Below are positions 13,630-19,899 of a stretch of 21,108 nucleotides of DNA, piece after piece. The position numbers were made by a program, and so were the translations under genes. Within the stretch, counting starts at the first letter, position 1; the number at the start of each line of letters is the position of its first letter. Source of the DNA: a virus; the IMG/VR virus record IMGVR_UViG_3300046535_000261, positions 1 through 21,108 of that record, one strand, 5' to 3'. The notes below the pieces were generated by a model. It was not told where the DNA came from. It was given only the letters and a program-made list of their open reading frames with translations, and did not search any database.

Positions 13630-15177
13630 GTGCCATTTAACGGAAGCGGCATTTTTTCTCTGGCAAGCGGAAACCCTGTTGTGACAGGGACTACGATTTC
13701 CTCGACAGTTCAGAACAACACCATGTCTGACATCGCAAACAATGGCCTCACGAATTGTTTGACCAAGGACGGCCAGCAGACGCCGACCGCAAATATTCCG
13801 CTTGGTGGCTTCAGGATCACTACCCTTGGCAACGGTACGGCGCTGACTGATGCTGCCAATTTAAGCCAAATCCAGAACAACGGCGCGACGGTCCTCGGTT
13901 CAATAAGCGGGACCGGCGATGCGATCGTCGCGGCTTCGGCTCCTTCGATTACTGCGTATACCACCGGTCAGACGTTCATCTACACGCCTACGTCGACAAA
14001 CACGGTAACGAATCCGACGATCAACATTTCTGCGGTCGGCGCCAAGACAATTACACAATCAAACGGCCTTGGTCTGTGGTCCGGCGCACTGGCTGTCGGA
14101 ACTCCATATCAGTTGTACTACGACGGCACGAATTTCCGCGTGCAATCGGGGCAACTCGCGCAGGGCATTCCGTATTATCAGAGCCGAACAAGCCATCGGA
14201 ATTTACTCACTGATGGTAATTTCGATTATTGGCGCAGCGGGACGAGTTTTTCTATCGGTGCCGGTCTGTTTCAGTACACCGCAGACATGTGGATATGCGG
14301 CGCTGGTGGCGGGTCTGGCGCTTGCACGATCACACAGAATTCGTTTAATCCAGGCGCCGAACCGTCAGGGATGACGACTCCGGTTATTGGCTTCATGAAG
14401 TTCGCCCAAACTTCCAACGCCGTCACAAACCCGTTTATCTCTCAACACATTGAGGGCGTTCGCACTCTCGACGGACGCACGGCTACGTTTTCCTGCTGGC
14501 TCTGGGTCGATTCCGGGACCATCACGATCCCGACCGTTGCAACGGTGCAGTTATTCGGGGCAGGCGGAAGTGGCACAGTTACCACCAATACAACTGCCGG
14601 ATGGGTCGTTACCACAACTCCGACGCGATTCTCTCTGTCTCTCGCGATTCCATCGATCAGCGGAAAGACGATTGGCACATCTGGCGATTTCTTGGCGGTT
14701 CAGTTCTTGTTGCCAGTGAGTGCCACGTTCAACCTCAATACGACGCAATGGCAGCTTGAAGATAGTCCAGCAAACGCTCCAGCAGCCGGCCTTCCAACTC
14801 CCTATGAATGGAGAGGCTATGACGCCGAACTTGCTCGCGTCAATCGATATGTTCAGGTTCTGTCGAATACTTCTGTCTTCTCGTTGCAGGTATTAGGTTC
14901 TGGCGTATACACGACAACTACTAACTTTGTTGCTCTTATACCGCTCATTAACACGATGCGCATTCAGCCTGTCATCACATTCCTCAGCGGTTCGGCAACT
15001 TCCCTCATTGTGGGGGGTTCGTCATCATTGAGCGTTACGGCTCTTGCATTAGCAACGTCTGCATCATCCAACGTGCAGCTATTTTTGAACTGCACGGTAG
15101 CCGGCGCAACAGCAGGACAGGGCGGCGTTCTTAGGTCAAACACCGGCAACCTACTTATTGCAGATGCACGTTTATAA
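13630..15177 (+). CDS. Tail fibre / receptor-binding protein
   Basis: A 515-residue protein starting at GTG (13630), with an AGAGGG ribosome site upstream. Residues 1-70 (MPFNGSGIFSLASGNPVVTG then NIPLGGFRITTLGNG) are typical of the virion-attachment end of short-tailed phage fibres. Residues about 95-175 form a beta-rich shaft. Residues 190-380 resemble the jelly-roll, carbohydrate-binding-like module found in many fibres: RNLLTDGNFDYWRSG, YTADMWICG, QHIEGVRTLDGRTATFSCWL, LPSI-like IPSISGKTIG and TQWQLEDSP. TPYEWRGYDAELARVNRY follows, as in fibres with that module. The final ~100 residues are a beta-rich tip of unknown fold that may set receptor specificity. It has its own downstream terminator and a small companion gene. 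No lyase or hydrolase motif is visible, so binding rather than cutting is more likely. Confidence 0.82.
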   Translation: MPFNGSGIFSLASGNPVVTGTTISSTVQNNTMSDIANNGLTNCLTKDGQQTPTANIPLGGFRITTLGNGTALTDAANLSQIQNNGATVLGSISGTGDAIVAASAPSITAYTTGQTFIYTPTSTNTVTNPTINISAVGAKTITQSNGLGLWSGALAVGTPYQLYYDGTNFRVQSGQLAQGIPYYQSRTSHRNLLTDGNFDYWRSGTSFSIGAGLFQYTADMWICGAGGGSGACTITQNSFNPGAEPSGMTTPVIGFMKFAQTSNAVTNPFISQHIEGVRTLDGRTATFSCWLWVDSGTITIPTVATVQLFGAGGSGTVTTNTTAGWVVTTTPTRFSLSLAIPSISGKTIGTSGDFLAVQFLLPVSATFNLNTTQWQLEDSPANAPAAGLPTPYEWRGYDAELARVNRYVQVLSNTSVFSLQVLGSGVYTTTTNFVALIPLINTMRIQPVITFLSGSATSLIVGGSSSLSVTALALATSASSNVQLFLNCTVAGATAGQGGVLRSNTGNLLIADARL

Positions 15178-15186
15178 GGAAGGTCC

Positions 15187-15363
15187 ATGAATTACCAAAA
15201 CGTGACGGACCAGATGGACGCCAGCAGCGGCAACGTCGACCAGACCACAGTCATCCTTTATGCGGATGACGGATCGATAAGCTACCTCAACGTTTGGTCG
15301 AGAATGTGGCAAACATATCAAGAATGGATAGCGCAAGGTAACACTCCTTTGCCGCCAGCATAA
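15187..15363 (+). CDS. 58-residue tail-fibre companion protein
   Basis: A small gene nine bases after the tail fibre stop, with a strong ribosome site (AAGGAAGG) just before its ATG. The protein begins MNYQNVTDQMDASSGNVDQT and continues TVILYADDGSISYLNVWSRM to a Trp/Gln-rich end finishing in PLPPA. It is acidic and has no membrane segment or signal peptide. Small proteins directly behind fibre genes often help fibre folding or cap the tip, but this one carries no motif that proves it. A terminator begins six bases after its stop, so it is the last gene of the fibre transcript. Its existence is well supported; its role is inference. Confidence 0.78.
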   Translation: MNYQNVTDQMDASSGNVDQTTVILYADDGSISYLNVWSRMWQTYQEWIAQGNTPLPPA

Positions 15364-15368
15364 CCGAC

Positions 15369-15392
15369 AGCCGCCGATAGAGCGGCTTTTTT
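15369..15392 (+). terminator. Intrinsic terminator after the fibre genes
   Basis: AGCCGC (15369-15374), a 7-nt loop and GCGGCT (15382-15387) make a perfect 6-bp stem running into a T-tract that ends at 15392. It separates the fibre transcript from the lysis genes. Confidence 0.82.
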
Positions 15393-15404
15393 ACGGGGCT
15401 TCGA

Positions 15405-15734
15405 ATGCCGATACACGAAGACATTGCAGCGGCGATTAACGCCCTTTCCGCCGACATGGACCAGCGGCACTCCGAGAACGTCACACAACAACTTGTGACG
15501 GATCGCAAAGTTGATGAGGTGATACGCAGAGTGGACGACTTACACAACGCATTCCCCAACGGCGATTGGGACGGGCACCGCAGAGCACATGAAGCAATGA
15601 TCGCGCGGCATGAGGCAAAAGCTAGGTTCTATGAAGAACTCCGCGTCGACCTCGCGCAGAAAGGGCTATGGGCGCTCATTGTCGGGCTTGCTACGGCCGT
15701 TTGGTATTACTTCCGAGCTAAGGTGAACACATGA
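15405..15734 (+). CDS. C-terminally anchored one-TM protein at the head of the lysis cassette (holin candidate)
   Basis: A 109-residue protein. Residues 1-85 are soluble, charged and helical (QQLVTDRKVDEVIRRVDDLH), with His-rich WDGHRRAHEAMIARHE, probably a coiled coil. Residues about 86-102 (KGLWALIVGLATAVWYYF) form a single membrane helix, followed by a short basic tail. It precedes the lysozyme and overlaps it by four bases, so it belongs to the lysis cassette. One-TM proteins in this place may be holins, antiholins or membrane anchors. Its topology, with a long N-terminal cytoplasmic domain, is unlike classical holins, and a better holin candidate lies two genes downstream. The start at 15405 has only a modest ACGGGG upstream. 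Confidence 0.65.
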   Translation: MPIHEDIAAAINALSADMDQRHSENVTQQLVTDRKVDEVIRRVDDLHNAFPNGDWDGHRRAHEAMIARHEAKARFYEELRVDLAQKGLWALIVGLATAVWYYFRAKVNT

Positions 15735-16150
15735 GCAATTTCGATATGCCGACGCTTGTCGCGGAGCTTTGCCGCGATGAGGGCGTGAGACTCAAGCCGT
15801 ACCTCGACACTGTAGGTAAGACCACGATAGGCGTTGGCCGCAATTTGACCGATGTCGGAATCTCGCAGGACGAATGCGACGCGCTACTTGAGAACGACAT
15901 CGGTCGAACGACGGCATGGCTCGATCGAAACCTGCCGTGGTGGTCGACGCTTGATCCAGTTCGTCAGCGCGTGCTGGTCAACATGGCGTTCAACATGGGC
16001 GGCGGGTTGCTGTCGTTCGTGAATACGTTGGCGGCTATCCAGCGCGGAGATTACAACGCTGCGGCGAATGGAATGCTGGCTAGTCGATGGGCGACGCAAG
16101 TCGGCGCGCGTGCAACGCGCCTGGCTGACATGATGAGAAACGGAGCGTGA
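15731..16150 (+). CDS. T4-type lysozyme (GH24 endolysin)
   Basis: A 139-residue muramidase that cuts between N-acetylmuramic acid and N-acetylglucosamine in peptidoglycan to release progeny. The catalytic triad is intact and spaced as in T4 lysozyme: Glu17 (RDEG), Asp26 (YLDTVG) and Thr32 (KTTIGVG), with intervals of nine and six residues. Further family blocks are LVNMAFNMGGGLLSF and AANGMLASRWATQVGARATR. There is no signal peptide or N-terminal anchor, so the enzyme should accumulate in the cytoplasm and need a holin to reach the cell wall. At 139 residues it is slightly shorter than T4 lysozyme (164). The start overlaps the upstream stop as ATGA, and the holin-like gene follows after one base. 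Confidence 0.93.
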   Translation: MSNFDMPTLVAELCRDEGVRLKPYLDTVGKTTIGVGRNLTDVGISQDECDALLENDIGRTTAWLDRNLPWWSTLDPVRQRVLVNMAFNMGGGLLSFVNTLAAIQRGDYNAAANGMLASRWATQVGARATRLADMMRNGA

Positions 16151-16151
16151 T

Positions 16152-16754
16152 ATGAACTGGTCAGACATAGCCGGCGCAGTCGGCAAAGCGGCGCCAATCC
16201 TCGGCACGGCGCTGGGCGGTCCGCTAGGTGGCGTGGCCGGCGCTCTGATCGCGAGCGCGCTCGGCACAAGCAACGATGCCGATGCAGTCAATACGGCACT
16301 TGCAACCGATCCGGCTGCGCTCGAAAAGCTAAAAGAAGCGGAAATGGCGAACAAGCTTGAGATGCAGAAGCTTGTGATTACCGCGGAGCAGAACCGGCTT
16401 GCCGATGTCCAGAACGCCCGGGCGCGCCAATCGGCTAACCCGAAAGACTACACGCCCCAACTTCTCGCGGGTGGCGTTACATTGGGATTCTTCGGCGCGC
16501 TCACTGCGGTCATGCTGGCGCCTCTGTCTAATACCGTGCACGACCTATTACTCGTCATGATCGGCGCGCTTCAGACCGCCTGGATATCGGTCATTTCCTA
16601 CTACTTCGGATCGAGCAAGGAAAGCGCCGGCCAGACGAAGATGATCGCAGACGTTGGATACGCTGCGGCAAACGCGCCGATCAACATCCACACTCAGGCT
16701 GCTGCCGATCCAATCGCGCTGGCTCCAGAGCCAAGCATGTTCAGGGGGCATTGA
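16152..16754 (+). CDS. Three-hydrophobic-segment holin-like protein
   Basis: A 200-residue protein with three hydrophobic segments: about 8-38 (Gly/Ala-rich), 103-124 (LLAGGVTLGFFGALTAVMLA) and 130-152 (DLLLVMIGALQTAWISVISY). Between the first and second lies a charged helix (KLKEAEMANKLEMQKLVITA) ending in NARARQ. This matches the pattern of 3-TM holins known from gene transfer agents and many phages, in which NARAR-like residues precede a conserved tail with two closely spaced membrane helices and YYFGSS. Such proteins would open the inner membrane to let the lysozyme out. The gene follows the lysozyme by one base, and its stop overlaps the next ATG. The family resemblance is good, but timing function cannot be read from sequence. 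Confidence 0.75.
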   Translation: MNWSDIAGAVGKAAPILGTALGGPLGGVAGALIASALGTSNDADAVNTALATDPAALEKLKEAEMANKLEMQKLVITAEQNRLADVQNARARQSANPKDYTPQLLAGGVTLGFFGALTAVMLAPLSNTVHDLLLVMIGALQTAWISVISYYFGSSKESAGQTKMIADVGYAAANAPINIHTQAAADPIALAPEPSMFRGH

Positions 16755-17287
16755 TGGCTCGCTATGTCATCGCCACGGTAGCGCAGTTGCTTTTCACCTA
16801 TCTGATAGCGGTTCCATTCGCGCCGGTCATCGCTATTTTTTGCAAGGATGATGGCTATCTTCCGAACTGGCTTGCATGGTTCCAGACCTTCGACGCGCCG
16901 CTTGATGCAGGCTGGCGCGATGGGTACTTCCAGCCCGCAGACGCGCCTGCGCCGATCGGATGGGAGAAATGGTGGCTTCGTACCCGCTGGCTGTGGCGAA
17001 ACCCAGCATACGGTTTCTGCTATTGGCCGCTCGGCTTGCCCTACGATCCAAGCAAATGGGTTGTCGACTTGCTGACCTACGACGGCGCGACGCTCACCGA
17101 GTTCAAGGCACATACGGCCGACGGCAAGTATTTCTGCCACACGAACAGCAGTGGCCTAAAACTAGGCTACAAGCTCTGGTGGGCGCTCGACGCAAACTGG
17201 AAGCTCATCGACAAGCTTCCGGCATCGCGCGGTCCTGACAACCGCCTGCCGATCTGTTTCACGCCGAAATTCACATCATCGAGCTGA
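16754..17287 (+). CDS. Trp-rich membrane-associated phage protein of unknown function
   Basis: A 177-residue protein starting at the ATG at 16754, which overlaps the holin-like stop; a TTG one codon upstream is less likely because GGGGG is better placed for the ATG. Residues 1-29 (ARYVIATVAQLLFTYLIAVP then FAPVIAIF) form a strong hydrophobic helix, either a membrane anchor or an uncleaved signal. The rest is soluble and unusually rich in Trp and Tyr (WEKWWLRTRWLWRNPAYGF, YKLWWALDANWKLIDKLP), with three Cys. It is the last gene of the lysis operon. Similar proteins exist beside lysis genes of Burkholderiales phages, but I know of no proven role. It could assist lysis or alter the cell surface. 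The 3' end overlaps the convergent lipoprotein gene by 17 nt. Confidence 0.72.
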   Translation: MARYVIATVAQLLFTYLIAVPFAPVIAIFCKDDGYLPNWLAWFQTFDAPLDAGWRDGYFQPADAPAPIGWEKWWLRTRWLWRNPAYGFCYWPLGLPYDPSKWVVDLLTYDGATLTEFKAHTADGKYFCHTNSSGLKLGYKLWWALDANWKLIDKLPASRGPDNRLPICFTPKFTSSS

Positions 17288-17981
17288 CAAGTTGTCGAAT
17301 CTGCGCGGCCTCGTTCTCTGCCTTGATCTTGTAGAGCGTGTCGTTCGGATGCACGCAGTCGACAAGCATCGATTGCCAGTTCGGCAGAGATGAAACGTAA
17401 TCGTATTGCTTGATCAGAAATACGCCTTTCTGATTGGCTACGTCGACCATGATGGCTCGGTAGTCAGGTAGGTTTGTATGATTCGCCGCGCAGGAAGGGT
17501 TCGCTTCCTCAAGAACAGGCGTCTTCCCAGCTTGGCGTACCGTATCGATCCATGAAATCAGATTCGCTCGATATGCGTCTGTCGTCATAAGGCGCGAATC
17601 GTTCATCATGTAATCTGCAAGAACGATTTGAGCGTTGCTTTTTGAGAGCCGAGTGGCGAACGGCGTCCCGTAATTCGGCGCGCCAGTCAGCGAATCAGCC
17701 GCAGTAGCGCCTGGCACAGCCTTGTTGTTCACAATCACATTTCCGCTTATATTCGCTTGCAGCGTCGCCTGCAATACGACTGGCGGATTGTTCACGCTTT
17801 GGATCAGAACGCCGTTCTGCGTCCCGACATATCCCCATATCAGGGAATCTCCTTCTGCGTCGATCACGACCGTTTTCTTCACGGTTTGAACCGGCGCGCC
17901 TGAACCTTCCGGTCCTCCTCCGCCGCCGCCACATCCGAAAAGTGTTCCTGTGACTGCGAGCGCTGCAACGGTTCCCCTCAT
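17271..17981 (-). CDS. SGNH/GDSL-type acyl-hydrolase lipoprotein
   Basis: A 236-residue predicted lipoprotein, probably attached to the outer membrane. The ATG at 17981 is chosen because AGGGGAG precedes it and a short lipoprotein signal follows (MRGTVAALAVTGTLFGC, with Cys17 as lipidation site and Gly at +2, then six Gly). Upstream in-frame codons lack a ribosome site. Catalytic blocks of SGNH hydrolases are present: GDS at 44-46 with Ser46 as nucleophile, an MMNDS block with the Asn, and DCVH with Asp208 and His211 completing the triad. Such enzymes remove acyl or acetyl groups from lipids, sugars or cell-wall components; the substrate here is unknown. It stands alone, opposite the lysis operon and beside the integrase, as expected for a lysogenic-conversion gene. 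A lysis-time role at the outer membrane is an alternative. Confidence 0.82.
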   Translation of the reverse strand: MRGTVAALAVTGTLFGCGGGGGGPEGSGAPVQTVKKTVVIDAEGDSLIWGYVGTQNGVLIQSVNNPPVVLQATLQANISGNVIVNNKAVPGATAADSLTGAPNYGTPFATRLSKSNAQIVLADYMMNDSRLMTTDAYRANLISWIDTVRQAGKTPVLEEANPSCAANHTNLPDYRAIMVDVANQKGVFLIKQYDYVSSLPNWQSMLVDCVHPNDTLYKIKAENEAAQIRQLVSSMM

Positions 17982-18086
17982 TTCGTGCTCCCCTCTGTTT
18001 GCGGTTGTGTCCGGCGCTTTGCGCGGGAATAGTACTCGATTGATCGGCGGTTTGTTTGCCAATGGCTTTCTCCGTTTGAAACCATC

Positions 18087-18118
18087 ACGTAACTTATTGA
18101 TTTCATTAGGACGTAACT
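18087..18118. repeat. Direct repeat ACGTAACT, two copies 24 bp apart
   Basis: ACGTAACT occurs at 18087-18094 and again at 18111-18118. The spacing is a little over two DNA turns, so both copies face roughly the same side of the helix, as expected for paired protein sites such as integrase arms or a repressor. This is suggestive only. Confidence 0.4.
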
Positions 18119-18124
18119 CCCCGT

Positions 18125-18151
18125 TTTTGACCATTTTGAGAACGGTCAAAA
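18125..18151. promoter_or_regulatory. Operator-like palindrome TTTTGACC-N11-GGTCAAAA
   Basis: Eight-base arms at 18125-18132 and 18144-18151 are perfect inverted copies with an 11-bp centre. The symmetry suits a dimeric DNA-binding protein, and TTGACC at each end resembles a -35 box, although no good -10 box was found at the right distance on either strand. It lies upstream of the lipoprotein gene and downstream of int, so it might control the lipoprotein or belong to attP. Confidence 0.45.
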
Positions 18152-18218
18152 CCAACGACAACGCGTTGAATTTGTTACGAAAAACGTTGTTTCAAGCGAC
18201 GTGCTGCGCATGCATGAA

Positions 18219-18249
18219 CCATTACCCTGCGCGCCTTTACCAGTAATGG
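18219..18249. repeat. Inverted repeat CCATTAC-N17-GTAATGG
   Basis: Seven-base complementary arms at 18219-18225 and 18243-18249 lie within 70 bp of the int stop codon. They could be imperfect core-type integrase sites or part of an RNA hairpin at the end of the int mRNA; no T-run follows on the int strand. Confidence 0.3.
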
Positions 18250-18263
18250 GGTGTTAAACACTT

Positions 18264-18282
18264 GTTCAAAATTCGTTCAAAA
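18264..18282. repeat. Direct repeat GTTCAAAA, two copies 11 bp apart
   Basis: GTTCAAAA occurs at 18264-18271 and 18275-18282, one helical turn apart, immediately beyond the int stop codon. Adjacent identical sites one turn apart are typical of cooperative binding by integrase or excisionase arms. Confidence 0.4.
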
Positions 18283-18283
18283 C

Positions 18284-19369
18284 TCAAGCGGCATTTATGC
18301 GCACTCTGATCGGCTCGATACCTCGGTTATCGGCATACAGCGCGGCCGTCGCCTCGGTTGAATGTCCGAGAAGCGCCTTCGTATCGACGCCACCCTGTTC
18401 CATATAGAGCCGCTTCGACAGGCTTCGAATTTCATGGAACGAAGGCGCGTTCTCGTCTGGAATTCCGGCCCGTCTACGAGCTTCCGCGAATGACAGGCTG
18501 ATCGTCTGGAGGTTTATCGGCGCGCCTCGCTTGATCGATCCTCGGTTCTGAACGTGGTGAATCAGATATTGACTCAGCACATCGGCCGACTTGCAGCGCG
18601 CGATGACATCGGCGAGCGACATGCCTATTGCATCCATCCGAAGCGCGACAGGAATCGCGATCCAGCGCTGCGTCTTCTTGCGCATCACGACCGCCTCGCC
18701 ATCCTTCACCGAGCTGCGAGGCCATGCCGCGACGGTAGACCGGTCCTGTCCAGATACCAGCGCGAGAAGCATCGTATTGGCGAGCCAAGGCGCGACGGCC
18801 GGCGCCTCCTTCAAGATGGCGTTGAACTGTTCCAGCGTCAGGCGCTTTCGCTTAACCTTCGTGCGCACTTCCTCCGTCACGCTGGCCGGGTTCTTGTCTA
18901 TCCAACCCAGCGCGAGGCCCTTCGAGAACAACGCAATCATCCGCGAGCGGATCGCCTGCGCCCATCGTTGCTTGCCCCGCGCCTTGATTTCCTCCAATAC
19001 TTCCGATACGTCCCGCGTCGTCACGGTCGAGCAATCTTTCCCGCCAAGTTTCCCGCTGATCACTTTGTCATAGTCAGAGCGAGCGCGGATCGTGTTGGGC
19101 TTCAGGTCTTCCGTCGGCATGCGCTTGATGAGATCAGCGACAGTCCTATTTGATGCCTCCAAGCGCTCGGCGAGGCTTCGTGATGACTTCGCGTTCTCCA
19201 CGATCATGTTCGCTTCCTGCGCCTCGTGGATCGCCTGCGCGAGCGTCATGCGCCCGAGCACATGCGTCTTCCCGTCGCGCGGATCGCGCCAAACAAAATA
19301 GCCAGGGCGCGGCTCGTGCATGTTTGCCGGCCAGTTGGCGCGGCGGCGGATTCTAGGTCTGGCGGCCAT
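18284..19369 (-). CDS. int: Lambda-type tyrosine integrase
   Basis: A 361-residue site-specific recombinase that integrates and excises the phage at attachment sites. The chosen start at 19369 gives MAARPRIRRRANWPANMHEP then GYFVWRDPRDGKTHVLGRM, the classical arm-binding N-terminus of lambda integrase relatives (lambda Int is 356 residues). Longer in-frame starts add 35 unrelated residues that overlap the excisionase gene. The SAM-like core-binding domain is around 75-165. Catalytic residues are present: Arg210 (GQDRSTV), Lys231/232 (MRKKTQ), His312 and Arg315 (FHEIRSLSKR), His336 (LLGHSTE) and Tyr345 (ALYADNRG). The His336-to-Tyr345 spacing equals that in lambda. The gene starts in a one-base overlap with the excisionase stop (TAATG), so translation is probably coupled. 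The 3' end is beside the repeat-rich candidate attP. Confidence 0.94.
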   Translation of the reverse strand: MAARPRIRRRANWPANMHEPRPGYFVWRDPRDGKTHVLGRMTLAQAIHEAQEANMIVENAKSSRSLAERLEASNRTVADLIKRMPTEDLKPNTIRARSDYDKVISGKLGGKDCSTVTTRDVSEVLEEIKARGKQRWAQAIRSRMIALFSKGLALGWIDKNPASVTEEVRTKVKRKRLTLEQFNAILKEAPAVAPWLANTMLLALVSGQDRSTVAAWPRSSVKDGEAVVMRKKTQRWIAIPVALRMDAIGMSLADVIARCKSADVLSQYLIHHVQNRGSIKRGAPINLQTISLSFAEARRRAGIPDENAPSFHEIRSLSKRLYMEQGGVDTKALLGHSTEATAALYADNRGIEPIRVRINAA

Positions 19370-19566
19370 TATTTTTGTATGCGCTGGGCCAATGACGGCC
19401 GGGTTGATCGGTCCTGAAACGTGGCGTTCTGATCGACATAGTACGCTCGCCCGACCTTCACGGGCGGCGGCCATATCTTGCCGTCACGAATCCAGATGCG
19501 CGCGGTGCGGATGGCGGGCGCCGGCTCGAATTGGCGTTTCAGCCATTCGTCGAGTCTGAGTTTCAT
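19369..19566 (-). CDS. xis: Excisionase-like DNA-binding protein
   Basis: A 65-residue basic protein just upstream of the integrase. MKLRLDEWLKRQF begins a helix, and the middle reads WIRDGKIWPPPVKVGRAYYV. This is the winged-helix wing and recognition pattern of phage excisionases, in which I-x-PPPVKVGR and a following Tyr are characteristic. Excisionases bend attP/attR DNA and turn the integrase reaction towards excision. Its coding order (xis before int) and its TAATG junction with int match lambda-type modules. A strong ribosome site (GGAGG) lies in the 3' end of the preceding gene, whose stop directly abuts this ATG. The call is based on motif and context; no other family fits better. Confidence 0.86.
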   Translation of the reverse strand: MKLRLDEWLKRQFEPAPAIRTARIWIRDGKIWPPPVKVGRAYYVDQNATFQDRSTRPSLAQRIQK

Positions 19567-19899
19567 CTACGCTCCCTCCTTCTTCGCCACCAGACTCCGG
19601 GCTTTCCCAGCGATCTTGTCGGGGTCGATGCGTCCCTCGGCGATCTCTGAGACGAACTTCCGCAACTCCTCGCACTTCGCCATCCACTCAGCATTGAGGC
19701 GGACATGCTCGCGGTTCCGTTCTTCGCGGGCTTTCTCTGCGGCGAGCAGGGCTTCGGCGAGGCTCTTGCGCAGATTAACAGTCGTGGCTTCGCGCCAAGC
19801 TTCCATCATTCGACCGGCATCGGCCCAATCTTCCGCATGACGCTCGATCAGATGGAAGGCTACCTCGGAACTGATCTTTTCCCAGTTTTGATCGGTCAC
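19567..19899 (-). CDS. Small coiled-coil phage protein of unknown function
   Basis: A 110-residue acidic protein starting at GTG (19899), which overlaps the upstream stop as GTGA; the stop abuts the excisionase start. It is nearly all helix: WEKISSEVAFHLIERHAEDW at the N-terminus, a central heptad-like coiled coil (LAEALLAAEKAREERNREHV), and a C-terminal segment ending in RSLVAKKEGA. There is no membrane segment and no nuclease or DNA-binding motif, although charged coiled coils of this kind often act as protein partners. Its position between a large early-type protein and excisionase suggests co-expression with the recombination genes, not a proven role in recombination. I do not recognise the family. 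Confidence 0.72.
   Translation of the reverse strand: MTDQNWEKISSEVAFHLIERHAEDWADAGRMMEAWREATTVNLRKSLAEALLAAEKAREERNREHVRLNAEWMAKCEELRKFVSEIAEGRIDPDKIAGKARSLVAKKEGA

Larger units (their letters stand above)
17982..18283. other. Non-coding region with repeats, candidate attP and regulatory zone
   Basis: This 302-nt stretch lies between the start of the lipoprotein gene and the end of the integrase gene. I find no convincing gene in it; an open frame continues upstream of the lipoprotein ATG but has no ribosome site. It holds two direct and two inverted short repeats, annotated separately. In lambda-type phages attP is next to the 3' end of int, with arm-type integrase sites and host-factor sites around a core. 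The location fits, but the core cannot be identified without the host attB. The lipoprotein promoter must also lie here; I could not pick a good -35/-10 pair. Confidence 0.45.

Noticed and set aside
13630-15734. Diversity-generating retroelement behind the tail fibre, as in BPP-1
   Set aside because: No reverse transcriptase frame and no template/variable repeat pair was seen between the fibre gene and the lysis genes.
16152-17287. Embedded Rz1-like lipoprotein in other frames
   Set aside because: No short frame with a signal peptide, lipobox and Pro-rich body was found.
17982-18161. Longer lipoprotein start using a TTG at 18161
   Set aside because: It would bury the lipoprotein signal peptide 60 residues inside the protein and has no ribosome site, whereas the ATG at 17981 has both.
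18219-18249. Intrinsic terminator for int
   Set aside because: The inverted repeat has a long loop, AT-rich arms and no T-run on the int strand.
18554-19153. A 199-residue plus-strand frame opposite the integrase
   Set aside because: Arg-rich shadow of int, whose catalytic residues are all present on the other strand.
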